DNA of 64,000 nt, from assembly GCA_022925895.1 (NCBI GenBank), contig JAKSYS010000087.1, positions 1 through 64,000 on the forward strand, in the 5' to 3' direction. Below the pieces are notes generated by a model, which ran no database searches, had not been told where the DNA came from, and saw nothing but the letters and a program-made list of their open reading frames with translations. This DNA comes from Fragilaria crotonensis (Eukaryota; Bacillariophyta; Fragilariophyceae; Fragilariales; Fragilariaceae). Both the position numbers and the translations under genes were made by a program. Positions 20,831-32,168 of this stretch are shown here, one piece after another; position 1 is the first letter of the stretch; every line of letters starts with the position of its first letter.

Positions 20831-21748
20831 TCATTCGCTGTCGTGCTTAGAAGGTGATTCCACCCAAAGATTGTTGGCTGTCATTTTCGTGAGTGACATT
20901 TGATTGTTGTCATGACGGACATCGTTTTCCGCAGCGAACGCAACTTCCTGAACAACCGAATCATCATGTTGCTGCTTTCCATTTAGATTCTGAACTGACT
21001 CACGAAACGATCGAAAGGATTCTTTCCATGCGGACGACTTTGATTCATCCTTGCCTCCTTCATCAAGTTTGGTGAGACTGCTATTCGACAGTTTTTGAAA
21101 GGATTTGCGCCAAGAATTTCTCATTCTGTGTTCTAGATTCGTGATGGGACCCCCCGTTTTGGTCGGTGTACTAGCGACAGAATCATCGCCCTCCATTTCC
21201 TTTTTGCTTGCCTGATCCAAGTTCACTTGCGACAGACTCGTCATGGATGGATTCCGCCAAAACCAATAGGAACCAGTAGTAGGAGTAGGGGATTTTGCCG
21301 ATGCACCCGCCGCCAAACCACCGTCCTTCTCTTGCTGTGCGAGATCGGATGCGCTCTTGAAAGAATTGCGCCAATGCCAATAGTTCTTTTGCGATTGCTT
21401 CACTGCCTCGTCATTGTTCTTCGCGTCAACACCATGGGCATGTCCCACGGTACCCAAGCTAACTGTGGACAAGGTCTTTTTGATGGTTTCCGTCCATTCC
21501 CAGTAGCCTCCTCCTGGTGTCACCTTTGGCACCGAATCGGAACTCGTGTCCAATGTCTCGGGTGAAACTGCAGTTTCCTGTTTCGCCTTGCCAAGCTTGC
21601 TGAGATCAAGATTCGAAAGTGTACCCTTGACAGTCTCCTTCCAACCCCAATAGTTCGTTGGGGGAGATGCTGAAACAGGCGAAGCACTCTGTGACACCTC
21701 TTCCATCACTTCGGTCGCTGCATCGTTTTCCACGACAACCACAACCAT
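20831..21748 (-). CDS. Unknown protein with repeated YWxW motif
   Basis: A single exon of 305 residues from the ATG at 21748; no known family recognised. Four copies of a motif of about 20 residues are seen, each starting YW-x-W: NYWGWKETVKGTLSNLDLSK (from residue 32), GYWEWTETIKKTLSTVSLGT (81), NYWHWRNSFKSASDLAQ (122) and SYWFWRNPSMTSLSQVNLD (160). Two weaker copies follow (NSWRKSFQKLSNSSLTKLD from 211 and SAWKESFRSFRESVQNL from 239). The consensus is Y-W-x-W-+-x-S/T-hydrophobic-K-x-x-L-S-x-hydrophobic, suggesting amphipathic helices with an aromatic cap, joined by low-complexity Ser/Thr/Pro/Gln linkers. No signal peptide or transmembrane helix. The gene converges on the upstream transporter gene with about 55 bases between stops. 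Confidence 0.75.
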   Translation of the reverse strand: MVVVVVENDAATEVMEEVSQSASPVSASPPTNYWGWKETVKGTLSNLDLSKLGKAKQETAVSPETLDTSSDSVPKVTPGGGYWEWTETIKKTLSTVSLGTVGHAHGVDAKNNDEAVKQSQKNYWHWRNSFKSASDLAQQEKDGGLAAGASAKSPTPTTGSYWFWRNPSMTSLSQVNLDQASKKEMEGDDSVASTPTKTGGPITNLEHRMRNSWRKSFQKLSNSSLTKLDEGGKDESKSSAWKESFRSFRESVQNLNGKQQHDDSVVQEVAFAAENDVRHDNNQMSLTKMTANNLWVESPSKHDSE

Positions 21749-22134
21749 TTTATTCTGCTGGAACCGATAACTTTTTTCGATTCACTTGGATTCGTCGATG
21801 GAACACAAAGTACACTCCGAGAGCACTTTCTAGTAGGACGAGGATGATTAGACTACTACTCGGAGTAGAGCGTCGCGACTGCAATTAATGCTCTCAGACA
21901 TGCCATGAATCTAGGTGACACCACCAGTGTAAACATGCACGCGTGCACACACCAATAATTCGTGGTACGCACCATTCCACTCTCGGTGAGACCATATGCA
22001 GCATTTACTGCACTTTACACCATGAAGACTGAGAGCCAGTATGGCGTACTTGTATCTACCGCCACAACGTCAGTCCGATGAACGACGCGATGTGAAAAGG
22101 TGTGATTCATTCCAATGAAGCTATCACTCATCTG
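21749..22134. other. Intergenic
   Basis: About 390 bases upstream of the YWxW gene up to the target duplication of the copia element; nothing recognised. Confidence 0.4.
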
Positions 22135-22479
22135 TGTTAAAATTACCGTTTCACCTGTAGTACTGTGCCCTTAACGCAGTACTGTAGTATGGAACTTAAA
22201 CAGGCTAGACGACAAGATCAAAAGTAAAAGAAAGAAGTCAATCAAACTTAAATCTCACTAATAGGATTGTTTCGAGAGAATGAGCTCGAAACAACTCTCT
22301 TTGAATTTGCTACCTGTTGTGTCGGGCGGTTCGTTCCACGCACTACATCCGCCCACGTCACTTTCAAACTTTCATTTTCTTTTACGTTCTTCATATCTTT
22401 CCACTTCACCTCTGACGTTTCCCTGTTGTAACCCGGGTGCCTGGTCCTCTGTCCGTCAGGTCGCTCCTGTTTTCCAACA
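22135..22479 (-). repeat. 3' LTR of the copia element
   Basis: 345 bases, identical as read to 27812-28156. It includes the end of the pol reading frame. Confidence 0.93.
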
Positions 22480-25400
22480 CGCTCCTCGTCTGCGGGCGGC
22501 GGTCCTTGCTCCAGGGTGGTAACATGCTTGTGTCCCATAAGTACATCGCGGAGTGTTCGGAATAAGTTTCCTTGTAATGGTTTTGTGAAGAAGTCCGCTA
22601 GCATGCGCCAAGTAGGGCAGTGTCGGATCTTTACACCTGCTGCTTTGGCCCTATCCTTCATCCAAAAGTATCTTATGTCAATGTGACGTGACTTAGGCCC
22701 TGCCGATGTTCTTCCGTTTGTTTCCAATCGTATGGCACTCTGGTTGTCCTGCTCTAGAATGTTGTTCGAGATCGTAAAGCCTTGGGCCTCGAGGAACATC
22801 TTTGTCCAGATAGTGTTCGGTAAGTAATCACTTGATCCCACAACCTCGGCCTCGGTCGAGCTTTTCGTGTTCAATTTCTGTTTGGTAGATTTGCATAAAA
22901 CTCCTCCAGTGCCAAAAGACATCACCCCACCGGTATGGCTCCGCATATCAGGGTGTACTGCATAGGATGCGTCCACCCAAGTACGCATGTTTCCCATGTC
23001 GTCGGATCCAATGACGTATTCCATGTCCATCGATCCCTTGATGTACTGAAGGACACGCAGTAACTTGTCTTGATCTTCTAACGTGCTCTTGGTCACCCTC
23101 GTACAAAGGAAACCGATCGGTAGCAGAATATCTACACGTGCACGAGTAGCCACATACAGTAACTTACAAACCACGCTGTGGAATCGTTCGTGTTCATCCT
23201 TCAGAAGGACCGGGGAAGATTCGTCCACTTCGAGTAGTTCTTTCCTTGCCGGGGTAACAGCAGTCTTGGTTACATCAAGACCGGATTCCACGATCGCTTC
23301 CTGTAGGTAGTCAATCATGGTGATAGCCGCTGTGCCTTCGTCAGTGTACTTTATCTTCATTCCTAAAAACGTGTGTTCCTTTCCTCGAGTGGTTTTCATC
23401 TTTCCGAACTTTGCTTCCAGTTTTTCAATTACAGATGTAACAACCGCCGGATCTGCATGTGAAATTTTCATATCATCCACATACCACACGATTGTACACT
23501 GTTTTCCATTTATTGTGCTGTTCGCTACACACGGGTCGTAGGGATTGATTTCGAAACCCATCTCGCTCCTTCAGCGATGAACTCAGTAGATTGTACCATA
23601 GTAAGGCGGACTTAACGCACCCGTACATCGCTTTGTTGAGCCTTGCGTACAATACCTTCTTACCATTCTCGATTGTCACAAACTGTCTGTGCGACGGGTT
23701 CATTTGACACAAAATGTCCACAGACTCACCTTCGAACCTTATTAGAACGTAGTCGTCCATCTTGCATTTTAGATATGCACCCACTACATCGCTTGTGGCA
23801 ATATCACGTCGTTCGTGTGCGTCAATCATGACGCTCAACATGAGTGCATCGTTAGCAACCGTCGGTGACGCCGTTTCTGACTTCTCATACATGGACCGTT
23901 GCTTGCGACCATCAGCTACCGTTCTGCCTTTTAGTTTTCCGCATCGTTTCTCCTGCAGTAAGTTTAGAGCCCTCAGTGCGGCTCTCTTTTCTTCAACTGT
24001 CAAGGTCTTTGGGTCCACCACTTCGTACACGTCAAGGTCTTCAAATTGTGCAAATTCGGTTGTCATTGCAGCCACGGCTCGTTGTCCGTATTTCTTTAAT
24101 CCTGCTCTAGCCGACATTTGTGTAAATACAAAAGCAAAAACACGTTTCTGCATATCAATCGGCACAGCAAGTTGATGAAGTTGTGTGGGCGGAAAGTATG
24201 ATTTGGAATTGTACGGGTTATCCAAAGCGTTCCTGAATGCGTTTGTGTTTCCACGTCGTTCTCGGAGGTTGTACACGTTTTGTACGTTCGCTCCTTGAAC
24301 GTCTGTATCGTCCTGATTTTGTTCCACATTCGCAGCATCCTCGTTGTCTCGCGCTCCTTGGTTCAACGTAGTGTTTTCATCCTCAGGGTCCGCTCCTTGG
24401 TTTTCTCCTTCCTCATGTCCCAGTGCTTGGTTCATTTCGACGTTGTTGTCAATTTCGTTATCAGTATCAATGTCGAACGTTGCATCATTTTCTTCCTCCC
24501 ATGTTTCATCCAGTTCTTGTTCAATCTCCTGGTTGTTTGGTGTCGTCGCTGGTGTTCCTTGGACCGATTCAATACCGGGCTCCTCAATTTGTCCTTGGTC
24601 TGCAGCAAGGTCACGAAGTTCGTCGCGTTCAACAGGGTCAAAATCTTCTGGGACAACATCATCATCCGGATCATCGTCGGGCGGGTCGTAATCTAAATCG
24701 TATGCGTCGTCATCGATTGTCTGGTCGACGTTCCATTCCACGACAAGCCCCGATGCCTGTATGAGTGGCTGACCTTCGTTATAAGCCAAAGCTTCAACTC
24801 GTGCGATAGCAACATCAGTGAGCGGCAACGGAGTATATTGGTGACGTGATATGCGCGCTCCGGTGGCAAGGGAAAGGAAATAGTAATCCCCTTGCGCATT
24901 TCCAGTCGGATTAAGAACAATGGCACCAAGAGAACGAGCCTTAATCGTGTTGGATGGAGAGTTATCTTCAAATGTTTGTACGTAAGACCCGAACTCAAGA
25001 CATAAGCTGTTGTAATCTGGTAGCGGTGCCCCTGTCACTATGGCCGAAGGGCTGAGGGTATCCGATATACCATTCTTCCACGGGAACTGGTTTAGTAGTC
25101 GTACGACATCCGTGACCATGCTGGTGATGATTAACTTGGGAAGGCGTTTATACGGTAATCCATGTACACATGCACGCAAGCGCTCCTTAATGGTGCGGAT
25201 CGATCGCTCTACTTCGCCAACATGGGAGTCTCTCGGAACCACGTTAACTTCAATGGGGCGCAGTTGATCTCGAATGCACTCAAATTCATGATCGCCATGT
25301 ACGTCGCAAATAACAAAACCTCGGTCGGTGTATAGTTTAATCACATTTTTGACCTCGTCGACAATTGTCGATTGCTTTCTGTCGGGGACATGACTGACCG

Positions 25401-27811
25401 TCCTGAATCCAATGTTGCGTGATATGGTGTGTAGAAAACCATGTCCTTGTACGAAGAAAAAATCAATGCACAGGGTGACTTTCCGATGGTGTTTGAGTAT
25501 CGGAGGTGGTATTGGTATGGCTTCGAACGTTGGAACTCTCTTACTCGCGCTGGACCTTGTGGTTTTACCTTTGATTGCTGCAATGTCCGGACCGTATATG
25601 ATTAGCGCTCTTCGAGCGTCTTCGGGAGTCACTGGGCAATTTCGGATGAGGTTCTGTCGAAGGATCTTCTGAAACTCTGCTTCATCTGGGCGCCCAATCT
25701 TTCGATATAAGTCACGTGCGACATCTGCGCTGCTAACTTCTCGTGGGGAGAACAACTTACGCTGATGAGCTACAGTGGTAACCATAGTGTAAGCGGTAGT
25801 GGTGTCGCCTAAAGCCTTACTCTTTGAGTCGAAAACATACAAACCAGATGGGTGTTCCACAAACTTCATAACACTCCCGTCCTTCCGATGAACTGATATA
25901 GAGGCCTCCTTTCCTGAGTCCATTGTAACTCGACAGACTTTGGTTACATCAGCAAGCGATAGGATGTTGGCAATCGATTCGCTGTTGAACCAGACGGTTC
26001 CTAGGTTGGCGAAATCTCCCACCATGTGTGAGTCCTGATAACCGCCATTCGTCATGGCCCGAAGTACATGTTCGCTCTTTCTGATGTTTGACAACATGGT
26101 TGGGTTGTTGAAAACTGATATCGTGGACTGTGAGTCCAACAAGATCCAGTCCGGGTCAATACTATGTGGTTTCACTTGGGCGAGCATCAAAGCATGCTGT
26201 AGGAGGGTTGTTCCAGTATTTGCGGCGAGGTTGTTCCTGTTGTCACTCGCTCCTTCTACTGTGGATGCGTTCGCTCCATCTTGGGTGAAAGTCATTGCGC
26301 TGGCCTCTGCCGCGGGTGTCTGGTTGCTTGTGGTGTTGGTTGTTGTTGTACCGTTGTTGTTCGCCGCTCCGTTGTTGTTGTGGTCTGTATTTCGTACCCT
26401 GGCATTGCTCGGAGTCTTGTAATTTACCAGTAGACTGTATGCAGACGTGATGTCCGAAGGATAGTTGTTGATGCCCATTGCAAATTGGTTCGACAGATCT
26501 GCTATGAGCGTACCATATCTGGTGGGATCTGCTCCCCGAATCAAGGCCACCGCTAGAGTTCTATCACGTGCCATCGCTTTTCGAGTGTTTTCATCTCGCA
26601 TTGTTCCCTCATCCGTCTGTTCCGGGATAAGTGTGTGGCTCTCAGCGATGGTCCCTCCGTGGTACTCTATAGTGTCGGCAAAGCCTTTGAGTCGCTCAAG
26701 ATATTCGTCGGCCGATTGGTGCTGTTCCTGTTTGCAGGAGAGAAATCTGGCTCTGGCATCAAGAAGGGACAAGAAAGGATTGCGTTTTGCATCGAACTGC
26801 ATTGTTGTGGCTTTTATCTGTTGCAGCATCCATGTACAGTCATTTGCCTTGGCCCTCTGCTCGTACTCCACAAGTGCCTTGATTTTGGACCTCATCGCTT
26901 CACTGGACTGGCTCCAGATAACTGCGTGGACATTTGCCAAATTCCCTTTGAGCGTGCGAGTGCGTTTCACATACTCCTTGACTTCTTCCTGCCAAATTAG
27001 CTTATCAGTCTCGGTGGGATTCGGTCCAGGGTCGTCTGGTTTCTCGATCGTGGGTTCGCTTATTTCCATTCCGAACAAAGGGGCGAGGTCCTCTGAAAAC
27101 ATCAACTTGGTTTTAACGTAGCTTTCCAACGCCTCAAGGGTTTTTGCAAACTGTCTCCTGTCACTCTGTTCCTCGTAACATTCAAAAACATTCCCGTTCA
27201 TTTCCTCGGTGCTTCCTTTGAAACGTGTGCGTCTAACGTTCCTTCCCGTTGTCCTGGTACCATTTCCTTGTCCTGTTCCCCTTGCGGTCCTGTTTCCTCG
27301 GCCGCTTCTCCTGTTTCCTCTTCCACTGCCTCCACGACTGGCATCACTTCCTTCGTTAGCGTGTGCGTCGGAGGAAGTGGAGCTCATGACGACGACGGCG
27401 TTTGGGGTTTAAATCTTCCTGACGTTGTTGGGTGCACGCCAGGTCTCAACTCCGTTGTCGGTGATGAAATGGATCTGGTCTGCTCGCACTCTTGTAACCG
27501 TGGCTGTTCGCTCTCGCTCTTCTGTCCACTCGCGGTCGTTGTTCCACGTAGCAGGCTTGCGCACCTTATTTGTTATACGGATGCGGTCACCACGGGTGAA
27601 ACCGTTCACGGTCGTCACGAACTCGTGCGTCACCTGTCGCGTTGCTCTTGGTGGTGTTTCCACGGCGTGTTCTCGCACCCTGGTCTCCAACTGCGTTATA
27701 ATCAGGTTCTCACGCACCCTCAAGGCTCTCAATTCCTCAATAAGCTCTTCAACGGTTCTGTCGTCCATGAAACGGCGGAAAATCGTTAGTAGTTCTTTTC
27801 TCTCGAAACAA

Positions 27812-28156
27812 TGTTAAAATTACCGTTTCACCTGTAGTACTGTGCCCTTAACGCAGTACTGTAGTATGGAACTTAAACAGGCTAGACGACAAGATCAAAA
27901 GTAAAAGAAAGAAGTCAATCAAACTTAAATCTCACTAATAGGATTGTTTCGAGAGAATGAGCTCGAAACAACTCTCTTTGAATTTGCTACCTGTTGTGTC
28001 GGGCGGTTCGTTCCACGCACTACATCCGCCCACGTCACTTTCAAACTTTCATTTTCTTTTACGTTCTTCATATCTTTCCACTTCACCTCTGACGTTTCCC
28101 TGTTGTAACCCGGGTGCCTGGTCCTCTGTCCGTCAGGTCGCTCCTGTTTTCCAACA
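27812..28156 (-). repeat. 5' LTR of the copia element
   Basis: 345 bases with TG...CA ends (seen on either strand), followed on the right by the ATCTG target duplication. Confidence 0.93.
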
Positions 28157-28161
28157 ATCTG

Positions 28162-28466
28162 CTGGAAGTTTGGCCGACAGACCGCTGATCCCGGACGGAT
28201 CCGATTTAGAATGCAATGAAATGACGTCAAGCGTACAAGTGTACCTGAACATATCTTTTGGGGGGTCGCGGGAAAGGTCGTGTATGCAACACATGGTACT
28301 AGTACTGCAAGGTGTGCCGGGGAAAGTGTTCCAAATATCATACACCTAAACGCTATGCATACTGCATACTATGATACTACACTACTCGGAGTTCCACAAA
28401 AATCTCAAAACCTCAAAACACGATACGCGGAGTATTGTAGATATATAATATATATTCCTGGAGTAT
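28162..28466. other. Intergenic between copia element and inverted-duplication arm
   Basis: About 300 bases; no gene seen. Confidence 0.4.
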
Positions 28467-28575
28467 GACGCAGTGACGATGCGGCGACAGAAAAATCAAA
28501 TCTTCAAAGAAATGGCTTGATATATTGTGTGACACTGTATCATGGCTCTTGACGTTGGGATATACTGTAGTTGGA

Positions 28576-29320
28576 TCAAAGCACAGGCCCAACGCCTGTC
28601 ATCGCTTCAACTGAAGGATCAATGCCATCAGAAAGCGACTTGTCAGAAGAAGCATCACTGGGACTATGAGAGATTGACTTTGGGTCGGAGTCACTGTCTT
28701 GTCCGAGGTTGTCAATTTGCATAGGAATACTGGTTGGCATATCTCCACTGTCTTGCTTGTACCTGTGCAGGTACATTTACATCGTCTTCAGCCACTACTG
28801 CGAGTACTTGGACCGATAGAGCAGAATCTAGCAGTGCCTTCACCTCATTAATAGTGGAAATAGAGCCCTCGTGAAGCATTGAAATGAAGCGAACCGCATC
28901 TGAGGACTGCTCAAAAGTTTCAGGATGTCGAAGATAACGTGATATAATTTCCAATTCTTGATCCCGGGTTTCAACCGTATTGGCCGAGGCAACATCCGCC
29001 ACAAAAGATGCCAGATGTTTGAGAAATGGCTTGCTGGGAGAACCGATTGCCTTCCATAGTGCGGAGAGTATTTCTTCGATTTGTTCCGTCGTGTCTGTGA
29101 AATCAATTTGTACGAACAAAGCACAATGGTAAGTACACGACATCAGTTGGCGTGAAGTCGGCATCATTGTGGTCGTCACGTTTTGTCATGTCGTCGTGCG
29201 GTGGCTGTGGATGAGAGACATATATGAAATGAAACTGTTCTGAACTCACAGTTGACTGCACCTCTAAATGCAGGTTGAGCTCTCTCTCGCTGCGCCTGCG
29301 CTTCGTTTGACAAGATTGTC
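28576..29320 (-). pseudogene. Decayed copy of the TTEQIEE unknown gene
   Basis: The homologue of the intact gene at 40431-41163. The first exon matches (SNEAQAQRERAQPAFRGAVN) but its start codon reads TTG at about 29318 instead of ATG. The intron has kept its borders (GTGAGT...TTTCACAG). The second exon TTEQIEEILSALWKAIGSPS... is well conserved to VAEDDVNVP. After that a frame change moves the acidic tail (DNLGQDSDSDPKSIS, ending VEAMTGVGPVL) into another frame. The conservation pattern shows the protein was under constraint before this copy decayed. Confidence 0.7.
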
Positions 29321-29514
29321 GGTAATGTTGTTGTGATTGAAAGGATTGCTCTAAATTGTGAGTCGAACGTGACGAATCATTGATTTGACAGTACAGCCGA
29401 ACGTGGAGTTGGGCTTTCGTCACGTATGTTATGCCGATTGAAACCCTCATTGAATCACGCATCACACATGATAGCTGAATGATGAGTCAATTCGGAAATT
29501 TAGAAATTTACCTG

Positions 29515-29725
29515 TACCTTGGCTTTCTTTCTTCTTCTTTTACGCTTGCTGGAAGCTTTTAAAAGGACTTTGGATGCCGACGCATTCAGACCGTGCCACC
29601 TGCTGGTGCTGAGAGTACTGGCATTGACCAAATCCTCATTTTCATCAATTGTCGGAAGCACTGCTGGTTTCATATCAAGCCTTCTTGCAATTCTGTGTTG
29701 GGCGATGAGTTTATGGATAGTCGTA
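29515..29725 (-). other. Conserved coding-like segment shared by both duplication arms (left copy)
   Basis: Read on the minus strand it gives IHKLIAQHRIARRLDMKPAV, continues to NEDLVNASTLSTSRWHGLNA and ends in a basic run KRKRRRKKAKVQ before GTAAAT. The right arm has the same length and frame at 40022-40232 with mostly conservative changes. It is probably an exon of a gene whose other exons have decayed, and the basic run could be a nuclear localisation signal. Confidence 0.5.
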
Positions 29726-30578
29726 GATGTTCACAGATACGATATTCCAACGCATCAACGAGAAATGGTGTCGCCGAAAGAGGTGCTGGGAGTCTTATGA
29801 TAGCGTTCCAAATTTTGAGTCATCCGCAGTCATATGAACTACGGGTATGATACACCCACATCAAGCTATTGTGCCTTCGAATATCAAAAATTCGATGTAA
29901 CTATATATCTATTACGGCGACTGTTCCATGATGCGTTCGTTCCTTATCATCGCCCAAGAGTCAAACTTTAACTTCAGAGATTGTGTGACTGAATTCTCTC
30001 CATCGAGTAATCCAGTAGACTCTTAAGCTCTACTACAAGAACAAATCATGGAACGAATCTTGGAAAATAAGAAGAATGCACCTTTCGTAGCCCACTTGTG
30101 CAACGAACTGCCCCACGGTAAGTCGCTCCCTATGAAAGTTGAATCTCCATCAAGTGGATGGCTTGCTGGCGAGGCAAACCACTAAGAATGCAAACACGGC
30201 ACGCCAGCATTTCATGATGGCATGACATGTTTCAAAGACCTCTCGTAGTGCCAGTTTGATTTGGCGGTCGTCACCTTGTTCATCGCGGGTTCTGTCACTC
30301 GAGGATGCCCCAAGTGTCATGTAGTGACAGGTTCAATCCTGCCCCAGCTGATACAAATCAAAATCCTTGTTCTTGGCGAAGGCGATGTTTCCGATGTGGT
30401 CTCGAGTTCACTTCGTAATGCAGAACGCTTCCTCGCAATATCGTCTCGGCAGCAAAGTGTGGGCGCGATTATCGTATTGCTTTTATTCGTTTTGCATTTT
30501 GATCTCGTTTCAGCAACAATGGGTGGACTTCCCTGTGATGAGAATTACCATGGTCCAACGTAAAGACTCCTTTCCAAT

Positions 30579-30680
30579 TCAATATTGTTCCTTGTCATTG
30601 CGAGCTTTCCTGACCCAAATGTCTCGCTCCTCATCAGCAGAGAGATGTTGCCATGCTTCCGACACCATTTTTGGTTCCAT
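30579..30680 (-). pseudogene. HMG-box remnant
   Basis: A 33-codon frame starting MEPKMVSEAWQHLSADEERD and ending KARNDKEQY, which matches helices 2-3 of an HMG box (x-W-x-x-L-s-x-x-E-+, then KAxxDKExY). The rest of the box is missing, and only a KRDxNAKR-like string, typical of the linker before a second HMG box, is visible about 130 bases further on. The right arm has a weak equivalent of that string only. It is probably a decayed HMG-box DNA-binding gene. Confidence 0.45.
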
Positions 30681-31110
30681 TTAATTGTATTTGTAGTCAA
30701 GAAAATGGAAATGAGGCCCAGGAGTGAAAAAAGTCATTGTGAAATGGGGTTACAAACATGAACGTCTTGAGTCTTGAGTGATGCGCTGTCAGACCGTTTC
30801 CGTCGATAACTGTTGATGGCAGTGTAAGCTGATTGTGGGAAAGCGATGTATTCGTTCGTCGTTCATCTCTTGCGGCGTTGACAAACAATCGGGAGCAGAA
30901 TTCCCAGCAGGGGGGCCCAGCGTGTCTCGTAAACTCGTAAACACTTTCGAGAGGAAAAGACTATGCGTTTCCTCAGACTACAGTACCAGTATGCAGTATG
31001 CATACCTGCTAGCACTGTACAAGCGATCCGGAATCTTTCGCATTTGATAGGGAGGCCGTCTACTCTAGCGTATGTCCCCTAAATCGACTCCATAAATTAT
31101 ATATTGCAAG
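30681..31110. other. Intergenic
   Basis: No gene recognised between the duplication arm and the Harbinger-like element. Confidence 0.35.
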
Positions 31111-31829
31111 TTAGGCCCACCGTTACGTAATTACATTGCACGACAACGAAAACTTTTTCGTTTTCGAGGGTCCATTTTACCACCGTTACGTACGAAAACG
31201 GGTCCCCAAAAACTTTCAGGAAATCACTCAGATGCGCCTCATATCCCATCGTAAACGAAAATCTACTGAGGTTTTCGTTGATCCGCGAAAAACACAGCCT
31301 TTCCTCGAAATATCTCAAGATTCTGGATTCCTTCTGTTAGGTCTATTGCTACGTGCGTTTAACTCGCCCTGTTGACAGATGCTACTGTCTACTGTCACTG
31401 CTGGCATCAAACATGAACGTGGTTTTCTCGCCAGATAATGATCAGATGAAGACGTCGTTTCTACCATTGCATGCGCCGTAGAAACGACGATCGATGCTAG
31501 TGCGGTGGTTTGTGGAGTTCTACATGAGGAACATTGTCAAAATGGTCGTCATTGTCGGATTTCGATGAGCGACGATCTAATAATTTTTGGTTCCAATTCG
31601 TACAACTTTACCGTATCTGTAGACGTACCCAGTACACAGTACGACTAGGATGGAACGGATGGGAACATACATGTGTTTCACATCAAGATTCCTATTTTGA
31701 CTCAGTCGACTTGATGTTTTCGTATTTGTGGACTGCTTTTTACGTAACGGTGGGGACGAGCATTTTACATGAACGAGAAGTCAAAACTTCTCGTTTTCGT
31801 GAAATGTAATTACGTAACGGTGGCCCTTA
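31111..31829. mobile_element. PIF/Harbinger-like non-autonomous DNA element
   Basis: The element proper spans 31114-31826 (713 bases). Left end GGCCCACCGTTACGTAATTA and right end, reversed, GGGCCACCGTTACGTAATTA are inverted repeats that extend imperfectly through ACATT and an ACGAAAACG region. The 3-base duplication TTA flanks it at 31111-31113 and 31827-31829. G-rich GGGCC ends with a TWA target duplication are the signature of PIF/Harbinger elements. Additional CGTTACGTA motifs occur sub-terminally at about 31180 and 31742. No transposase frame was recognised. Confidence 0.8.
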
Positions 31830-32168
31830 CACATCAACTTTACCTACATATCTCAGACTGCTCTTCCTGTGGACAGAAATACCGTACAGTGTACCAGTAG
31901 TAAGTAGAACTCAGTACTCCTGTACACGACTGCAAGTGATGGCCGGCTCGATTAGGGGACATACAAGGGCTCCCCATTCCCCATGTCTAGGTACTTTCGT
32001 GGTGCGAGTATACATACAATGTAGACTCTACATATGATAGTACACACCATCTCTAGAGTAGATTGTACTGTAGAGATCCTTCGACAAATGACCCTTCTGT
32101 TTTTTTTTTCGATGCCACACAACTTCTCACAGTTTCGTCTGAACAAAACGCACCAAATTAAAATCATC
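31830..32168. other. Intergenic, upstream of D-glutamate cyclase
   Basis: About 340 bases. A run of ten T precedes the gene start. The frame is open upstream to an ATG at 32034, which I do not favour because the added residues look unlike protein. Confidence 0.4.

Larger units (their letters stand above)
22130..28161 (-). mobile_element. Whole-looking Ty1/copia LTR retrotransposon (CoDi-like)
   Basis: The element proper spans 22135-28156 on the minus strand, with LTRs at 22135-22479 and 27812-28156 (345 bases each, TG...CA ends, identical as read). A 5-base target duplication, ATCTG, lies at 22130-22134 and 28157-28161. Parts from 5' to 3' are a short leader ORF of 119 codons (27768-27409), gag with zinc-finger-poor basic N-terminus, aspartic protease (DSQSTISVF), integrase, reverse transcriptase (WYVDD) and RNase H, ending inside the 3' LTR. 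It looks whole with at most about one break. Identical LTRs imply very recent insertion. Confidence 0.95.
28467..30680 (-). repeat. Left arm of a 2 kb diverged inverted duplication
   Basis: The reverse complement aligns by eye, in collinear blocks, with 39240-41290. Shared landmarks include GGAAACATCGCCTTCG/GGAAACATTGCCTTCG, the lysine/arginine-rich segment ending KKAKVQ, the TTEQIEE gene, and the end block near TGATTTTTC/TTTGATTTG with GCCGCATCGTCA. Small indels and substitutions are scattered throughout, so the duplication is not recent. Confidence 0.85.

Noticed and set aside
24280-27121. Several long plus-strand frames opposite the copia element.
   Set aside because: They mirror the coding strand of gag-pol and show no independent domain.
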